Shown here in pieces: positions 17,902-26,354 of a stretch of DNA of 64,000 nt (the first letter of the stretch is position 1; each line of letters starts with the position of its first letter). This DNA comes from JAKALX01 sp964508715 (GTDB lineage Bacteria > Chloroflexota > Dehalococcoidia > Tepidiformales > Tepidiformaceae). A model generated the notes under the pieces. That model saw only the letters and a list, made by a program, of their open reading frames with translations, had not been told where the DNA came from and made no database searches. Both the position numbers and the translations under genes were made by a program. The stretch spans positions 124,001-188,000 of the forward strand of contig CAZDUX010000002.1 of the NCBI GenBank assembly GCA_964508715.1, read 5' to 3'.

Positions 17902-18381
17902 TCAGGATTCCGACTCCGCCTGGAGATCGCGGGTCCGGCGGGCACGCCCCGAAGCAACAAACCGGTTCACGATCGCAACGAAGTTATGAAGGTCATCCTC
18001 AGACATATCTTCCATGAGACCGGCGGCGTAGGCGCGAGTTTCGGTGCGCAGGCTGGCTACGGCTTCGCGGCCGCGGGGCTCGAGCCAGATGCAAATGCCG
18101 CGGCGGTCGTTCGGAGAGACTTCACGGCGGATGAACCCTCCGCGCTCGAGGCGTTCGAGAAGTGCCGAGACCGAGGGACGCGTGACGTAGAGGCGATCCG
18201 CGAGCTCCGCATTGCTGAGCCCCTCCTGCTCGAAGAGGTGATTGAGCAAGCGCAACTGTGTGACCGTGAGCTTCTCGCTATCCCAGACTCGCAGGCGAAT
18301 AGGGTCGAGGAGGGCACTGGCTGAGAAAAGAGCATCGACAGCGGCTTCGACGCGGGTGGATTGCGAAACCTTGCTGGACAT
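17902..18381 (-). CDS. MarR-family transcriptional regulator
   Basis: A 159-residue winged-helix regulator. The DNA-binding core reads LTVTQLRLLNHLFEQEGLS, then ELADRLYVTRPSVSALLERLERGGF and the wing RREVSPNDRRG, all typical of MarR. The ATG at 18381 (MSSKVSQSTRVE) is preferred over longer readings. It is divergent from the LLM oxidoreductase at 18635 across a 253-nt gap, so that gene is a likely target. I looked for a clear palindromic operator in the gap and did not find a convincing one. The ligand is unknown. Confidence 0.9.
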   Translation of the reverse strand: MSSKVSQSTRVEAAVDALFSASALLDPIRLRVWDSEKLTVTQLRLLNHLFEQEGLSNAELADRLYVTRPSVSALLERLERGGFIRREVSPNDRRGICIWLEPRGREAVASLRTETRAYAAGLMEDMSEDDLHNFVAIVNRFVASGRARRTRDLQAESES

Positions 18382-18634
18382 TATCTGCTTAGCCTCCGTG
18401 GGGCCTGGCCGAGCAACGTACCAGCGAGGGGAGTCAGGCGCATTGAGAGCTCGGCATTGCAGGATTCTGTCAGCGACTGCTGTTCGTTGCAATATCGGTT
18501 GGGATTTCGTAAACGATTGGCCCGGTAACAACGATGCAAATTGGGGTCGGCGGAGGGCGAATCCAAATGAGCGTGTTAGCGTCGCGATATGGTAACGGTT
18601 CTGCTAGACTTCCGCCGCAGAGGAGGGGACCCGA

Positions 18635-19936
18635 ATGAAGTTCGGCATTTTCTATGAGCATCAGTTGCCGCGACCATGGACAGACGGGGCAGAACTGAAG
18701 CTCTACCAGGAAGCGCTCGACCAGGTGGAGCTCGCGGACCGGCTTGGGATCGATTTCGCCTGGGAGGTGGAACACCACTTCCTGGAGGAGTACTCGCATT
18801 CGTCGGCGCCAGAAGTCTTCCTGGCGGCAGCAAGCCAGCGGACGAAGAACATCCGGCTGGGGCACGGGATCAAGCTGATGCCTCCGGCGTACAATTCGCC
18901 CGCGCGTATTGCTGAGGAGGTAGCGACACTGGACCTGGTGTCGAACGGACGCGTGGAGTGGGGGACGGGTGAATCGGCATCACGAGCGGAACTCGAGGGT
19001 TTCAACATCAATCCTCCCGACCGGCGGGCGATGTGGCGAGAGACGGTCGAACAAGTCGCCAATATGATGGCGATGGACCCCTACCCCGGGTACCAGGGCA
19101 AGTATTTTTCGATGCCCGTGCGAAACGTGGTGCCGAAGCCGGCCCAGCGGCCACATCCGCCGATCTGGGTGGCCTGCTCGAACCGGGACACCATTCACCT
19201 GGCGGCGCAGCTCGGCATCGGTGCGCTGACGTTCGCATTCGTCGACCCCTCCGAGGCGAAGAAGTGGGTGGACGACTACTACGAGACGTTCAAGAACGAA
19301 TGCATCCCGATCGGCCACACCGTGAACCCGAACGTGGCGATGGTGACGAGTTTCTCGTGCCATCCCGATGCGCAGGAAGCGTTCGACCGTGGGTTCGATG
19401 GGTTCAAGTTCTTCCAGTTCGGGCTGGGGCATCACTACGTGTTCGGGACGCACAAGCCAGGGCGTACCGATATCTGGAAGCAGTATGAGGCCGTGAAGGC
19501 CGCGATGGGGCCAGAGCAGCTCGACTTCCTGGGCGGTGGAACGGGTGGCATCGGGACGCCGGCACAGCTTCGCGAGCACCTGGGCAAGTTCGCGAACGCG
19601 GGAGTGGACCAGACGGTATTCATCCAACAGGGAGGGAAGAACAAGCACGAGCACATCTGCGAGTCGTTGGAGCTGTTCGCTTCGGATGTGATGCCAGAGT
19701 TCAAGGCGGCAGAGGAGTCGCGTCAGAGGCAAAAGGCCGACGAGCTAGCGCCGTACATAGACAAGGCATTCCAACGAAAGCAGTGGATGAAGGAACTGAC
19801 GGACGGCGAGATCCCGGAGTACCCGGCCTACGGGGCGATGATTGCCGAGGTTGACGTTTCACAGCTCGACGAGGTGGCCAGGGCCCGGGCGGAGCGCTGG
19901 AGCAAGATGCGGGCAGTACTGGCGAAGATGAGGTAG
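18635..19936 (+). CDS. LLM class flavin-dependent oxidoreductase
   Basis: A 433-residue bacterial-luciferase-like (beta/alpha)8 flavin enzyme. Hallmarks are MKFGIFYEHQ at the start, DFAWEVEHHFLEEYSHSS, the TKNIRLGHGI strand and ARIAEEVATLDLVSNGRVEWGTG. Members use FMNH2 or F420 to oxygenate or dehydrogenate organic substrates; the substrate here is unknown. GAGGAGGGGACCCGA precedes the ATG. A strong terminator follows 23 nt after the stop, so it is probably monocistronic, controlled by the divergent MarR. It is one of three LLM enzymes in the window; paralogue expansion is known in SAR202 Chloroflexota. Confidence 0.92.
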   Translation: MKFGIFYEHQLPRPWTDGAELKLYQEALDQVELADRLGIDFAWEVEHHFLEEYSHSSAPEVFLAAASQRTKNIRLGHGIKLMPPAYNSPARIAEEVATLDLVSNGRVEWGTGESASRAELEGFNINPPDRRAMWRETVEQVANMMAMDPYPGYQGKYFSMPVRNVVPKPAQRPHPPIWVACSNRDTIHLAAQLGIGALTFAFVDPSEAKKWVDDYYETFKNECIPIGHTVNPNVAMVTSFSCHPDAQEAFDRGFDGFKFFQFGLGHHYVFGTHKPGRTDIWKQYEAVKAAMGPEQLDFLGGGTGGIGTPAQLREHLGKFANAGVDQTVFIQQGGKNKHEHICESLELFASDVMPEFKAAEESRQRQKADELAPYIDKAFQRKQWMKELTDGEIPEYPAYGAMIAEVDVSQLDEVARARAERWSKMRAVLAKMR

Positions 19937-19959
19937 CGGCCGCGCGAGGCCCTCGGAAG

Positions 19960-19990
19960 CGCCCCGGCTTGCGAGCCGGGGCGTTCCCTT
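19960..19990 (+). terminator. Rho-independent terminator after the LLM gene
   Basis: A perfect 10-bp stem (CGCCCCGGCT / AGCCGGGGCG) with a TGCG loop spans 19960-19983, followed by a T-rich GTTCCCTTT. It separates the LLM gene from the small zinc-ribbon cluster. Confidence 0.85.
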
Positions 19991-20145
19991 TCCAGGTGGC
20001 CCGGCATCAGCAGCGGTAGCCGCACCAGCGGTGGCCCATGTATGCGGGTTCCACCCTAATGCGGCAACCAACGATCCACGCCGATGATCCGTGCATGACG
20101 CCTTGACAGCGCCCCACCGGGAGCGCGACAGGAAAGGGAAACGCG

Positions 20146-20340
20146 ATGCATGCCGAGCATATCCGGGTCTGTGGGCACTGTGGGAACGCGTACGACTGGC
20201 GCCGATCCCCCAGCTCATCCCTGAAAATGACGTACTGCGGATCGCTGTGCGAGAAGGCCGATCTCGGATTCACCATCGAGACGTTACTCTCCGACTTCCA
20301 CGTCGTTCCGAACGTGTGGAAGCAACTGTTGGCCGCATGA
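20146..20340 (+). CDS. Small zinc-ribbon protein, paralogue 1 (DUF2256-like)
   Basis: A 64-residue protein with CGHCGNAYDWRRS and TYCGSLCEKADLGFT, giving C-x2-C and C-x3-C pairs likely to hold zinc. The CxxCGxxYxWR...YCxxxC layout resembles DUF2256, but the ADLGFT tail is different. GGAAAGGGAA lies before the ATG. A TTGACA at 20103 may be its -35, though no good -10 is visible. The core is shared with the next two genes, while the C-terminus (HVVPNVWKQLLAA) is unique. Function unknown; nucleic-acid or protein binding is a guess. Confidence 0.75.
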   Translation: MHAEHIRVCGHCGNAYDWRRSPSSSLKMTYCGSLCEKADLGFTIETLLSDFHVVPNVWKQLLAA

Positions 20341-20447
20341 GCCACAACGCGCGAAACAGCGACGGAACAGGAGCCGGCAGGCCGCATGACCAGCATCATG
20401 GTGGCGACAGGTGATGCCAGGTGATGATTGGCCGGGGAGCAGAGACG

Positions 20448-20678
20448 ATGGACACCAGCCACCCGTATGACCCAACAAACATCCGCAATTGTGCACGTTG
20501 TGGTATCCGCTATGACTGGCGGCGTTCTGCGAGCAGTTCGCTGAAGATGACGTATTGCGGGTCACTCTGCGAGGCGGCAGACCTTGGTTTCACGATCGAA
20601 GCGCTGATCCGAACGGAACGGGGTGAAGCACCATCATCACAGGCTACGGTAAAGGCCCTGCTGACGGCTGCCGCGTAG
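20448..20678 (+). CDS. Small zinc-ribbon protein, paralogue 2 (DUF2256-like)
   Basis: A 76-residue paralogue with CARCGIRYDWRRS and TYCGSLCEAADLGFTIEAL. The ATG at 20448 is chosen over the one at 20421 because GGGGAGCAGAG lies just upstream and the alignment with its sisters starts there. Between the paralogues, codons for shared residues differ often at third positions (for example LKMTYC is encoded three different ways), so the protein sequence is under selection. It lies about 107 nt after paralogue 1. Confidence 0.75.
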   Translation: MDTSHPYDPTNIRNCARCGIRYDWRRSASSSLKMTYCGSLCEAADLGFTIEALIRTERGEAPSSQATVKALLTAAA

Positions 20679-20823
20679 CGTGAGGCAACCCACTCGACGT
20701 GGGGCATTGGGCCTTCTACGCTAGTAGAGCAGATGGGAAGCCCGCTGCAGTCTTGCCCGGTCCCCACCGAGCAGTTTTTGGAGGACGGCCATAGAAACGC
20801 CGATCGGTCCCGGCGCTGTCGGG

Positions 20824-21012
20824 ATGGAACTGAGCAACATCCGGGTTTGCGCACGATGCGGCCTCCGCTATGACTGGCGGAAGTCGCCGAGCACGGCTCT
20901 TAAAATGACATACTGCAGTTCGCTCTGTGAACGAGCCGACCTGGGGTTCACGCTCGAGGCGCTGCTGAAGGTAGAGCGTGGCGAAAAGGAGCCTGCGGCA
21001 CCGGTCGCCTGA
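20824..21012 (+). CDS. Small zinc-ribbon protein, paralogue 3 (DUF2256-like)
   Basis: A 62-residue paralogue with CARCGLRYDWRKS and TYCSSLCERADLGFTLEAL. It has the shortest C-terminal tail (KVERGEKEPAAPVA), which resembles the RTERGEAP tail of paralogue 2, so these two are closest. The Shine-Dalgarno is weak. It ends the cluster 33 nt before a strong terminator. The 145-nt gap before it shows no recognised element. Confidence 0.75.
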   Translation: MELSNIRVCARCGLRYDWRKSPSTALKMTYCSSLCERADLGFTLEALLKVERGEKEPAAPVA

Positions 21013-21044
21013 CGCAGTTCCGCCACTCCCTGATTTCGTATCCC

Positions 21045-21082
21045 AGCGGGGCCGCCCTTTGAGCGGCCCCGCTTCCTTTTGC
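21045..21082 (+). terminator. Rho-independent terminator after the zinc-ribbon cluster
   Basis: A perfect 11-bp stem (AGCGGGGCCGC / GCGGCCCCGCT) with a 7-nt loop spans 21045-21073 and is followed by TCCTTTTGCT. It ends the zinc-ribbon cluster and lies at the 3' end of the convergent enoyl-CoA hydratase-like gene. Confidence 0.87.
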
Positions 21083-21084
21083 TG

Positions 21085-21864
21085 CTATTCCTGTCCGCGA
21101 ACCTGGCCCCGGCCGCGGTCCTGTATATCGCCCCGCCGCCCCTTCACGGCATCGGCGGTGACATGCGACATGTGGGCGTGCGAGCGCTCCGCCTCGATTT
21201 CCATCCCCTCGCCAAATGTCGTTGCGAAGCCGTCATCGATGAGCCTCTTGTACTTCCAAAGCATGTCGGGGAGGACAGAAAGCATGTCGGAGGCAAGCCT
21301 GCGAGCGAATGGCATGAGCTCATGAGGCTCGACGACATGGTTGAGGAGGCCCCAGCGCTCGGCAGTGGCTGCATCGAGATAGTTCCCCGTGAGTGAAAGC
21401 TCCTTGGCCCGGCTGATGCCGATGAGACGCGGGAGCCGCTGGCTCAGCCCCCAGCCAGGGATCACGCCAACACGAGCATGGGTGTCGGAGAACCGTGCAT
21501 TCGTCGACCCAACCAGGACATCGCAGGCGAGAGCGAGTTCAAAGCCGCCTGTAATGGCCACGCCGTTGATCGCTCCAATGATGGGCTGACGGTAGGCGAG
21601 CATCGCACTGGCGGGATCGCCTTCGAGCGTCTCCCCTGGGCGAACTTCACCACCGAGTTCCTTGAGGTCGAGCCCGGCACAAAAGGCACGCCCGGCGCCG
21701 GTAAGGATGATGACACGAGTCTCTGCACGAGTGCTGAGCTCGGTGAAGACGCGTGCAATCGCATTGCGGAGGGGGGTTGAGAGGGCGTTCATCGCCTCCG
21801 GGCGATTGAGCGTGACGACGGTCATCTCGCCATCATGCTCCACGAGCACGAGTGGTTCGGTCAT
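21085..21864 (-). CDS. Enoyl-CoA hydratase/isomerase family protein
   Basis: A 259-residue crotonase-fold protein. The oxyanion-hole segments are GRAFCAGLDLKE and GVAITGGFELALACD; the latter keeps the first catalytic Glu of true hydratases. The second Glu normally follows in FGxPE, but here it is FSDTHARVG with His, so simple hydratase activity is doubtful and an isomerase, lyase or hydrolase role is possible. AAGGA precedes the ATG at a long spacing. It is downstream of the convergent terminator at 21045 and near a sulfurtransferase gene on the same strand. Confidence 0.88.
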   Translation of the reverse strand: MTEPLVLVEHDGEMTVVTLNRPEAMNALSTPLRNAIARVFTELSTRAETRVIILTGAGRAFCAGLDLKELGGEVRPGETLEGDPASAMLAYRQPIIGAINGVAITGGFELALACDVLVGSTNARFSDTHARVGVIPGWGLSQRLPRLIGISRAKELSLTGNYLDAATAERWGLLNHVVEPHELMPFARRLASDMLSVLPDMLWKYKRLIDDGFATTFGEGMEIEAERSHAHMSHVTADAVKGRRGDIQDRGRGQVRGQE

Positions 21865-21893
21865 CCAGGGTGGTCCTTCGAGTAGATTCTGAA

Positions 21894-22727
21894 TTAGACG
21901 ACGAGGGGCGTATCGTCACGATTGGCCCATTCGCGCATCGAGCCATCGTAGACACGGATATCCGGATAGCCCATGAGCGTGAGGATGAAGGCGCCCATGG
22001 CGGCACGAATGCCACCCTGGCAGTAGGTAATGACCGGCCTGTCGCGCCGAATCCCAGCGTCATCGAGGAGGCGCTGGATTTCGTCGGCGGGCAGGACATG
22101 ACGGGTGTCATCCCGGGAAACGAAACGGGACCATTCGAGGTGGCGGGCGTTTGGGACATGCCCGGAACGCTTGTTGCCACGGTCGTTCGTGCCGTCCCAT
22201 TCAGCCGGGGTGCGGACATCCATGACCTGTTCGTTGGAGTCGGTGTGCTTCATCTTGAGCATCTCCAGCGAGCAGTAGAGCTCGGGGCGGGGACGCGCCT
22301 TGAACGTGGCAGGTGATGGCCGGGTGGCGTGAAACGTGGCCGGACGTCCTTCAGTAAACCACTTGTGCCAACCGCCGTTCAGGACTTTGACATTCGAATG
22401 TCCGTAGTAATTCAACACCCACCAGAGGCGGGCGGCGATGAAACCGTTGTTGTCGTCGTAGGCAACGACCGTGGTGTCGTTGGAGATGCCGAGTTTGCCC
22501 ATGAGTTCCTCGAACTGGCCCTGGGGCATGACGAGGATGCCGTGATCAGAGCCCTCGGGATCGTCTTCTTTTATGTAGTAATGGACGGGGAGATGGATGG
22601 CCCCGGGGATATGGGCCCGGCGATAAGCCTCGAGCATGGCGCAATCGATGACGCGGACTGTCGGATCATCGAGATGGCTGGCAAGCCAGGTTGTTTCGGC
22701 GAGGATCTCGGGGTGGGCGTATTCCAT
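21894..22727 (-). CDS. Sulfurtransferase (two-domain rhodanese, SseA type)
   Basis: A 277-residue protein with two rhodanese domains. The first (about 1-140) is inactive by sequence (DDNNGFIAAR in place of a Cys loop). The second carries the active-site loop TYCQGGIRA, with Cys near residue 238 holding the persulfide. It would move sulfur from thiosulfate or 3-mercaptopyruvate to an acceptor such as cyanide or thiol. The ATG at 22727 starts MEYAHPEILAETTWLASHLDD, a usual SseA-like start. It lies 29 nt upstream of the enoyl-CoA hydratase-like gene and is probably co-transcribed with it. Confidence 0.92.
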   Translation of the reverse strand: MEYAHPEILAETTWLASHLDDPTVRVIDCAMLEAYRRAHIPGAIHLPVHYYIKEDDPEGSDHGILVMPQGQFEELMGKLGISNDTTVVAYDDNNGFIAARLWWVLNYYGHSNVKVLNGGWHKWFTEGRPATFHATRPSPATFKARPRPELYCSLEMLKMKHTDSNEQVMDVRTPAEWDGTNDRGNKRSGHVPNARHLEWSRFVSRDDTRHVLPADEIQRLLDDAGIRRDRPVITYCQGGIRAAMGAFILTLMGYPDIRVYDGSMREWANRDDTPLVV

Positions 22728-22791
22728 GGCGACCTATCCTGAGCAGAAGCTTGGGCCGAAAGCATACGCGCACAGGCGCGGTGAGGCAGCC

Positions 22792-24939
22792 TCAGCGCAG
22801 GTGCTGTTCGAGGAAACCAAGCACACGGCGCTCCTGGTACTCGAGCCCCGCCTGATCGCGAGGCATGTGGCGTTCTTCCGGATAGGCCAGGAGTTCGTAC
22901 TCCTTCTGTGCTTTCGCGAGCGCGACCAGCAGGCGGCCCGTGTGCCGGAAGTGGACGTTCTCATCGATCATCCCGTGGACGATGAGGAGCTTGCCGGTCA
23001 GATTCGCGGCATGGGTGAGAACACTGCCATCGTGGTAGCCGGCGGGATTCGACCCGGGAGTGCCCATGTAGCGTTCGGTATAGCCCGTGTCGTAGCCATC
23101 CCAGTCGGTAACGGGGGCGCCGGCAACGCCAGCCTTGAACAGGCCAGGTTCGCGGAGCATGCACATGAGTGTCATGTACCCGCCGTAGCTCCACCCATAG
23201 ATACCGATCCTCTCGAGATCGACATCGGGGCGATTGGCAGCCAGCCAGTGGATCGCCTCCGCCTGGTCTTCGACTTCCACCGTGCCCATACAGCGATTGA
23301 GGAAGGCTTCGAACGCGAGGCCCCGGTTCGCGCTGCCACGGTTATCGACTTTCAGAACCAGGAACCCTCGCTGTGCCAGGTACTGGGCACGAAGGTCCAC
23401 GGTCATCGACCACTCGTTGACAACACGCTGAGCGTGAGGGCCGCCGTAGACTGAGATAACCAGGGGGCGTTTCGCACCACTCGGAGGGTGCGACGGTGCG
23501 TAGAGGGCGGCGAAGAGGGTCGTCACTCCGTCTGCCGCAGGGAGGGTGAGGATTTCCGGCGGGCGAAGCCCGAGGCTGGCGGCACTCAGCTCGCTCGCGA
23601 AGATCGTGGATTCGATTAACCCGTTTGTCGCATCGCGCAGAAGCAGCCGCGGCGAATCCTCCGTCGTACTCCAGGTATCGATGAAGTGGCGGCCATCGGG
23701 AGAGACGGCACATGCGTGCCAGCCGGGCTCCGAGGTCACCCGTTCGGGGTCACCACCATCGAGGGAGACCCGGTAGAGGTGCCGCTCGAGTGGCGACTCC
23801 CTGGTTGCGGAGAACCAGGCAAGCCGCCGTGGCTCGTCGATTTCGACGACGTGCGTTACCTGCCAGTCACCGGAAGTGAGCTGGCGGACAAGTGAGCCGT
23901 CAGCACCATGCAGCTCGAGGTGGCGAAATCCCGTGCGTTCGGAGGACCAGATGAACTCGCCAGATTCAAGGAATCGGAGGTCGTGACTGAGGTTGAGCCA
24001 GGGCTCCTGGTGCTCTTCGAGCAGCGTCGTCGCGTTTCCCGCCTGGTCGAAGGCGACCAGCGTGAGGGTCTTCTGATCGCGGCTGAGCACCTGGGCGGTG
24101 AGGATACCGTCAGGGCGCCACTGAACACGGGGGAGATAGATGTCGGCGTCGGCACTGATATCCATCCAGACGGTATCGTCGGTCTCGAGGGAGACGACGC
24201 CGAGTTGAAGGCGAGCGTTGGGTTCACCTGCAAATGGGTAGCGGTGGCGTTCAATGTCGACCCCAGGTTTTCCCTGGTGAACGATGGGGAACTCGGGGAT
24301 ATGGCGGGAATCGGCCCGGATGAAGGCGATCGCCGTCCCCGACCAGTTCCACCAGAACCCATGCCCCTGGTCCAGCTCTTCCTGGTGGATGAAATCGGCG
24401 ACAGCATTGGTGAGCCCATCTTCGGCGCCGCTGGTGAGCTGCCGGGGTGGATGGCGGCCATCGACAGGCGCAACCCAGAGTTCAGAGTCCCGAACGAATG
24501 CAACCAGGTGGCCATCGCGGCTGAGGCGAGGATCCATGGCGCCTTCGATGTCAGGGAGCTCGCGCAGGGGCTCATCACCAATCGCGACGAGGAGCCGGCC
24601 TGCGGCAGGTACGAGGAGGACAGGCGGGTCAGCCTTCCGGGCGAACTGGTAATCAGTGATGCCCACTTCGCGCATACGGGCGCGCTCGCGCCGAAGCTCC
24701 TCCTCACGCGACAGTTGGGTTGCATCCTGAGCGGATTCGGGAGGGCCGGCGATGATAGCCCGATCGCCACTGCTTATCTCGTAACGCCAGAGGCTCTGAA
24801 CGAGCGTCCTTTCGTTGCTGAACAGATAGGTAACGGCCCGGCTATCAGGAGTGAAGGCAACGCGTGCGGGGACAACCGTTCCGGGGCGGGGCAGCCGGGC
24901 AACGTCCGCAATCGTGAGCTGGTCGAGGGGAGCACTCAT
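22792..24939 (-). CDS. S9 family (prolyl oligopeptidase/DPP-IV type) peptidase
   Basis: A 715-residue serine peptidase. The first about 450 residues form a beta-propeller (repeated strands such as ARLQLGVVSLETDD), and the last about 250 form an alpha/beta-hydrolase. The triad is Ser in GWSYGGYM, Asp in GMIDENVHF and His in EERHMPRDQ. It should release dipeptides from Xaa-Pro or Xaa-Ala N-termini; a Glu-Glu pair in DFIHQEELDQG resembles the DPP-IV substrate anchor. No signal peptide is seen, so it is probably cytoplasmic. It overlaps the upstream M24 gene by 4 bp, pairing two proline-linked peptidases. Confidence 0.92.
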   Translation of the reverse strand: MSAPLDQLTIADVARLPRPGTVVPARVAFTPDSRAVTYLFSNERTLVQSLWRYEISSGDRAIIAGPPESAQDATQLSREEELRRERARMREVGITDYQFARKADPPVLLVPAAGRLLVAIGDEPLRELPDIEGAMDPRLSRDGHLVAFVRDSELWVAPVDGRHPPRQLTSGAEDGLTNAVADFIHQEELDQGHGFWWNWSGTAIAFIRADSRHIPEFPIVHQGKPGVDIERHRYPFAGEPNARLQLGVVSLETDDTVWMDISADADIYLPRVQWRPDGILTAQVLSRDQKTLTLVAFDQAGNATTLLEEHQEPWLNLSHDLRFLESGEFIWSSERTGFRHLELHGADGSLVRQLTSGDWQVTHVVEIDEPRRLAWFSATRESPLERHLYRVSLDGGDPERVTSEPGWHACAVSPDGRHFIDTWSTTEDSPRLLLRDATNGLIESTIFASELSAASLGLRPPEILTLPAADGVTTLFAALYAPSHPPSGAKRPLVISVYGGPHAQRVVNEWSMTVDLRAQYLAQRGFLVLKVDNRGSANRGLAFEAFLNRCMGTVEVEDQAEAIHWLAANRPDVDLERIGIYGWSYGGYMTLMCMLREPGLFKAGVAGAPVTDWDGYDTGYTERYMGTPGSNPAGYHDGSVLTHAANLTGKLLIVHGMIDENVHFRHTGRLLVALAKAQKEYELLAYPEERHMPRDQAGLEYQERRVLGFLEQHLR

Positions 24940-26324
24940 GAGGCAAAGGCCTCCTCCCGAATGGCTTCGACCTCGGCGATCGATTTCGGAAGGGCGGCGC
25001 TGAGAACCTCAGCACCGCCTCCCGTGACGTGGACGTCGTCTTCGATACGGATCCCACCGACAGGCATAAGGGAATCAATGAGATCCCAGTTCACCGCGTC
25101 GCGGAACTGCTCACGGCGCACAGGATCATTGAGGATGGCAGGTATGAAGTAGATCCCGGGCTCGATGGTGACAACGTACCCGGAATCGAGCGGGATGTCG
25201 GCGCGGAGCCACTTGAGCCCAAATCGGTCGCTCGGGGTGCGCCCGGCGAGGCAACCACCCGCGTCGTGCGTGGAAAGTCCGAGCATGTGGCCGAGGCCGT
25301 GCGGAAAGAAGTTGGCGTGCGCATCGCTTGCGACCAGGCTGTCAGGATCGCCCCGGAGGATTCCGAGGTCAGCGAGCCCGGCAGCGATGCGACGGCACGC
25401 GGCCAGGTGAAGGTCGCGATATTCGATTCCAGGGCGTACCTCATCGATCGCAGCCTGCTGAACCTGGAGGACGAGCTGGTAAAGGTCGCGCTGTATGCCT
25501 TCGAAGTGTGCTCCAACGGGCATCGTCCGGGTAATGTCGGCCGCGTAGCCACGGACATCGGCGGCGGCATCGATGAGCAGCAATTCGCCTGCGTCCATGC
25601 TGCGCGTTGATGGCGCCCAGTGGAGGATCGCCGAGTTACCGCCACTGCCGACAAGCGAGGAGTAGGCGGTACGCCCACCACCCTTACGGAAGAACTCCGC
25701 TTCGAGTTCGATCTGGAGGCTGCGTTCGGTCATTCCAGGGCGGGCAGTCCGCATAGCGAGAAGGTGACCTGCCACCGAGGCTTCCGCAGCGGCGCGCATA
25801 CGGGCAAGTTCATCGGCATCCTTCGCGCGGCGCTGCTCGGAAAGGAAGACCGAGAGACGGTCCGAGAGGTCGTCGTCGGGCTCGATCTCCAGCGAGGCCC
25901 ACGATTCCAGGCCGTAAGCCGCGAACCGGTGACGGATATCGCGGTTGCCGAGGAGCGCAAGAGGCTCGGCACGGCGGGCTTCAAGCCAGGATTGAAGGCC
26001 ATCGAGCGGCCGCACGCGGTCAATGCCGGTTGCTGCCGCTATCGAGTCGATGGACGGGCCGTCACCGACCCAGACCCGGTCTTCAAACGAGGCGAAAGGG
26101 ACAAAGAGGGACCAGCCTTCGCCCGGATCGAAGGTTATTACACCAGATGTAACCGCTTCCCCGGCGAGATAGCGGAACTCAGGATGTGCCCAGAACTCGT
26201 GATACTGATCGGTACCTTCGATAGGAATTGGGGCGCCAGCCGGGGCGACAACAGCGCCGCGCTGAAGGCCGAAGGTGCTGGCGGCGTGTTCGCGACGCCG
26301 GCGGAGCGATGCAACATCATTCAT
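24936..26324 (-). CDS. M24 family Xaa-Pro aminopeptidase
   Basis: A 462-residue pita-bread metallopeptidase that removes N-terminal residues preceding proline. Dimetal ligands are visible: LLIDAAADVRGYAADITRT (two Asp), the His in HGLGHMLGLSTHD, Glu in VVTIEPGIYF and Glu in GGIRIEDDVHV. The N-terminal about 170 residues are an AMP_N-like domain. A TAGACT box ends 9 nt before the ATG, suggesting a leaderless transcript. Its stop overlaps the S9 peptidase start (ATGA), so the two form an operon for peptide use. Confidence 0.92.
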   Translation of the reverse strand: MNDVASLRRRREHAASTFGLQRGAVVAPAGAPIPIEGTDQYHEFWAHPEFRYLAGEAVTSGVITFDPGEGWSLFVPFASFEDRVWVGDGPSIDSIAAATGIDRVRPLDGLQSWLEARRAEPLALLGNRDIRHRFAAYGLESWASLEIEPDDDLSDRLSVFLSEQRRAKDADELARMRAAAEASVAGHLLAMRTARPGMTERSLQIELEAEFFRKGGGRTAYSSLVGSGGNSAILHWAPSTRSMDAGELLLIDAAADVRGYAADITRTMPVGAHFEGIQRDLYQLVLQVQQAAIDEVRPGIEYRDLHLAACRRIAAGLADLGILRGDPDSLVASDAHANFFPHGLGHMLGLSTHDAGGCLAGRTPSDRFGLKWLRADIPLDSGYVVTIEPGIYFIPAILNDPVRREQFRDAVNWDLIDSLMPVGGIRIEDDVHVTGGGAEVLSAALPKSIAEVEAIREEAFAS

Positions 26325-26333
26325 CGTCCGCCA

Positions 26334-26339
26334 AGTCTA
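26334..26339 (-). promoter_or_regulatory. -10 box (TAGACT) of the M24-S9 operon, leaderless type
   Basis: TAGACT on the minus strand is followed by 9 nt and the ATG of the M24 gene. With transcription normally starting 6-8 nt after the box, the mRNA would begin at or next to the start codon. Confidence 0.55.
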
Positions 26340-26354
26340 CCGGAACGTGATGGT

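Noticed and set aside
18382..18634. MarR operator in the divergent gap before the LLM gene
   Set aside because: The region is somewhat AT-richer, but I found no convincing inverted repeat, so no site is called.
23908..25152. Plus-strand frame of 414 codons opposite the S9 peptidase
   Set aside because: Antisense shadow; the S9 peptidase on the minus strand has a full catalytic triad and an overlapping operon partner.
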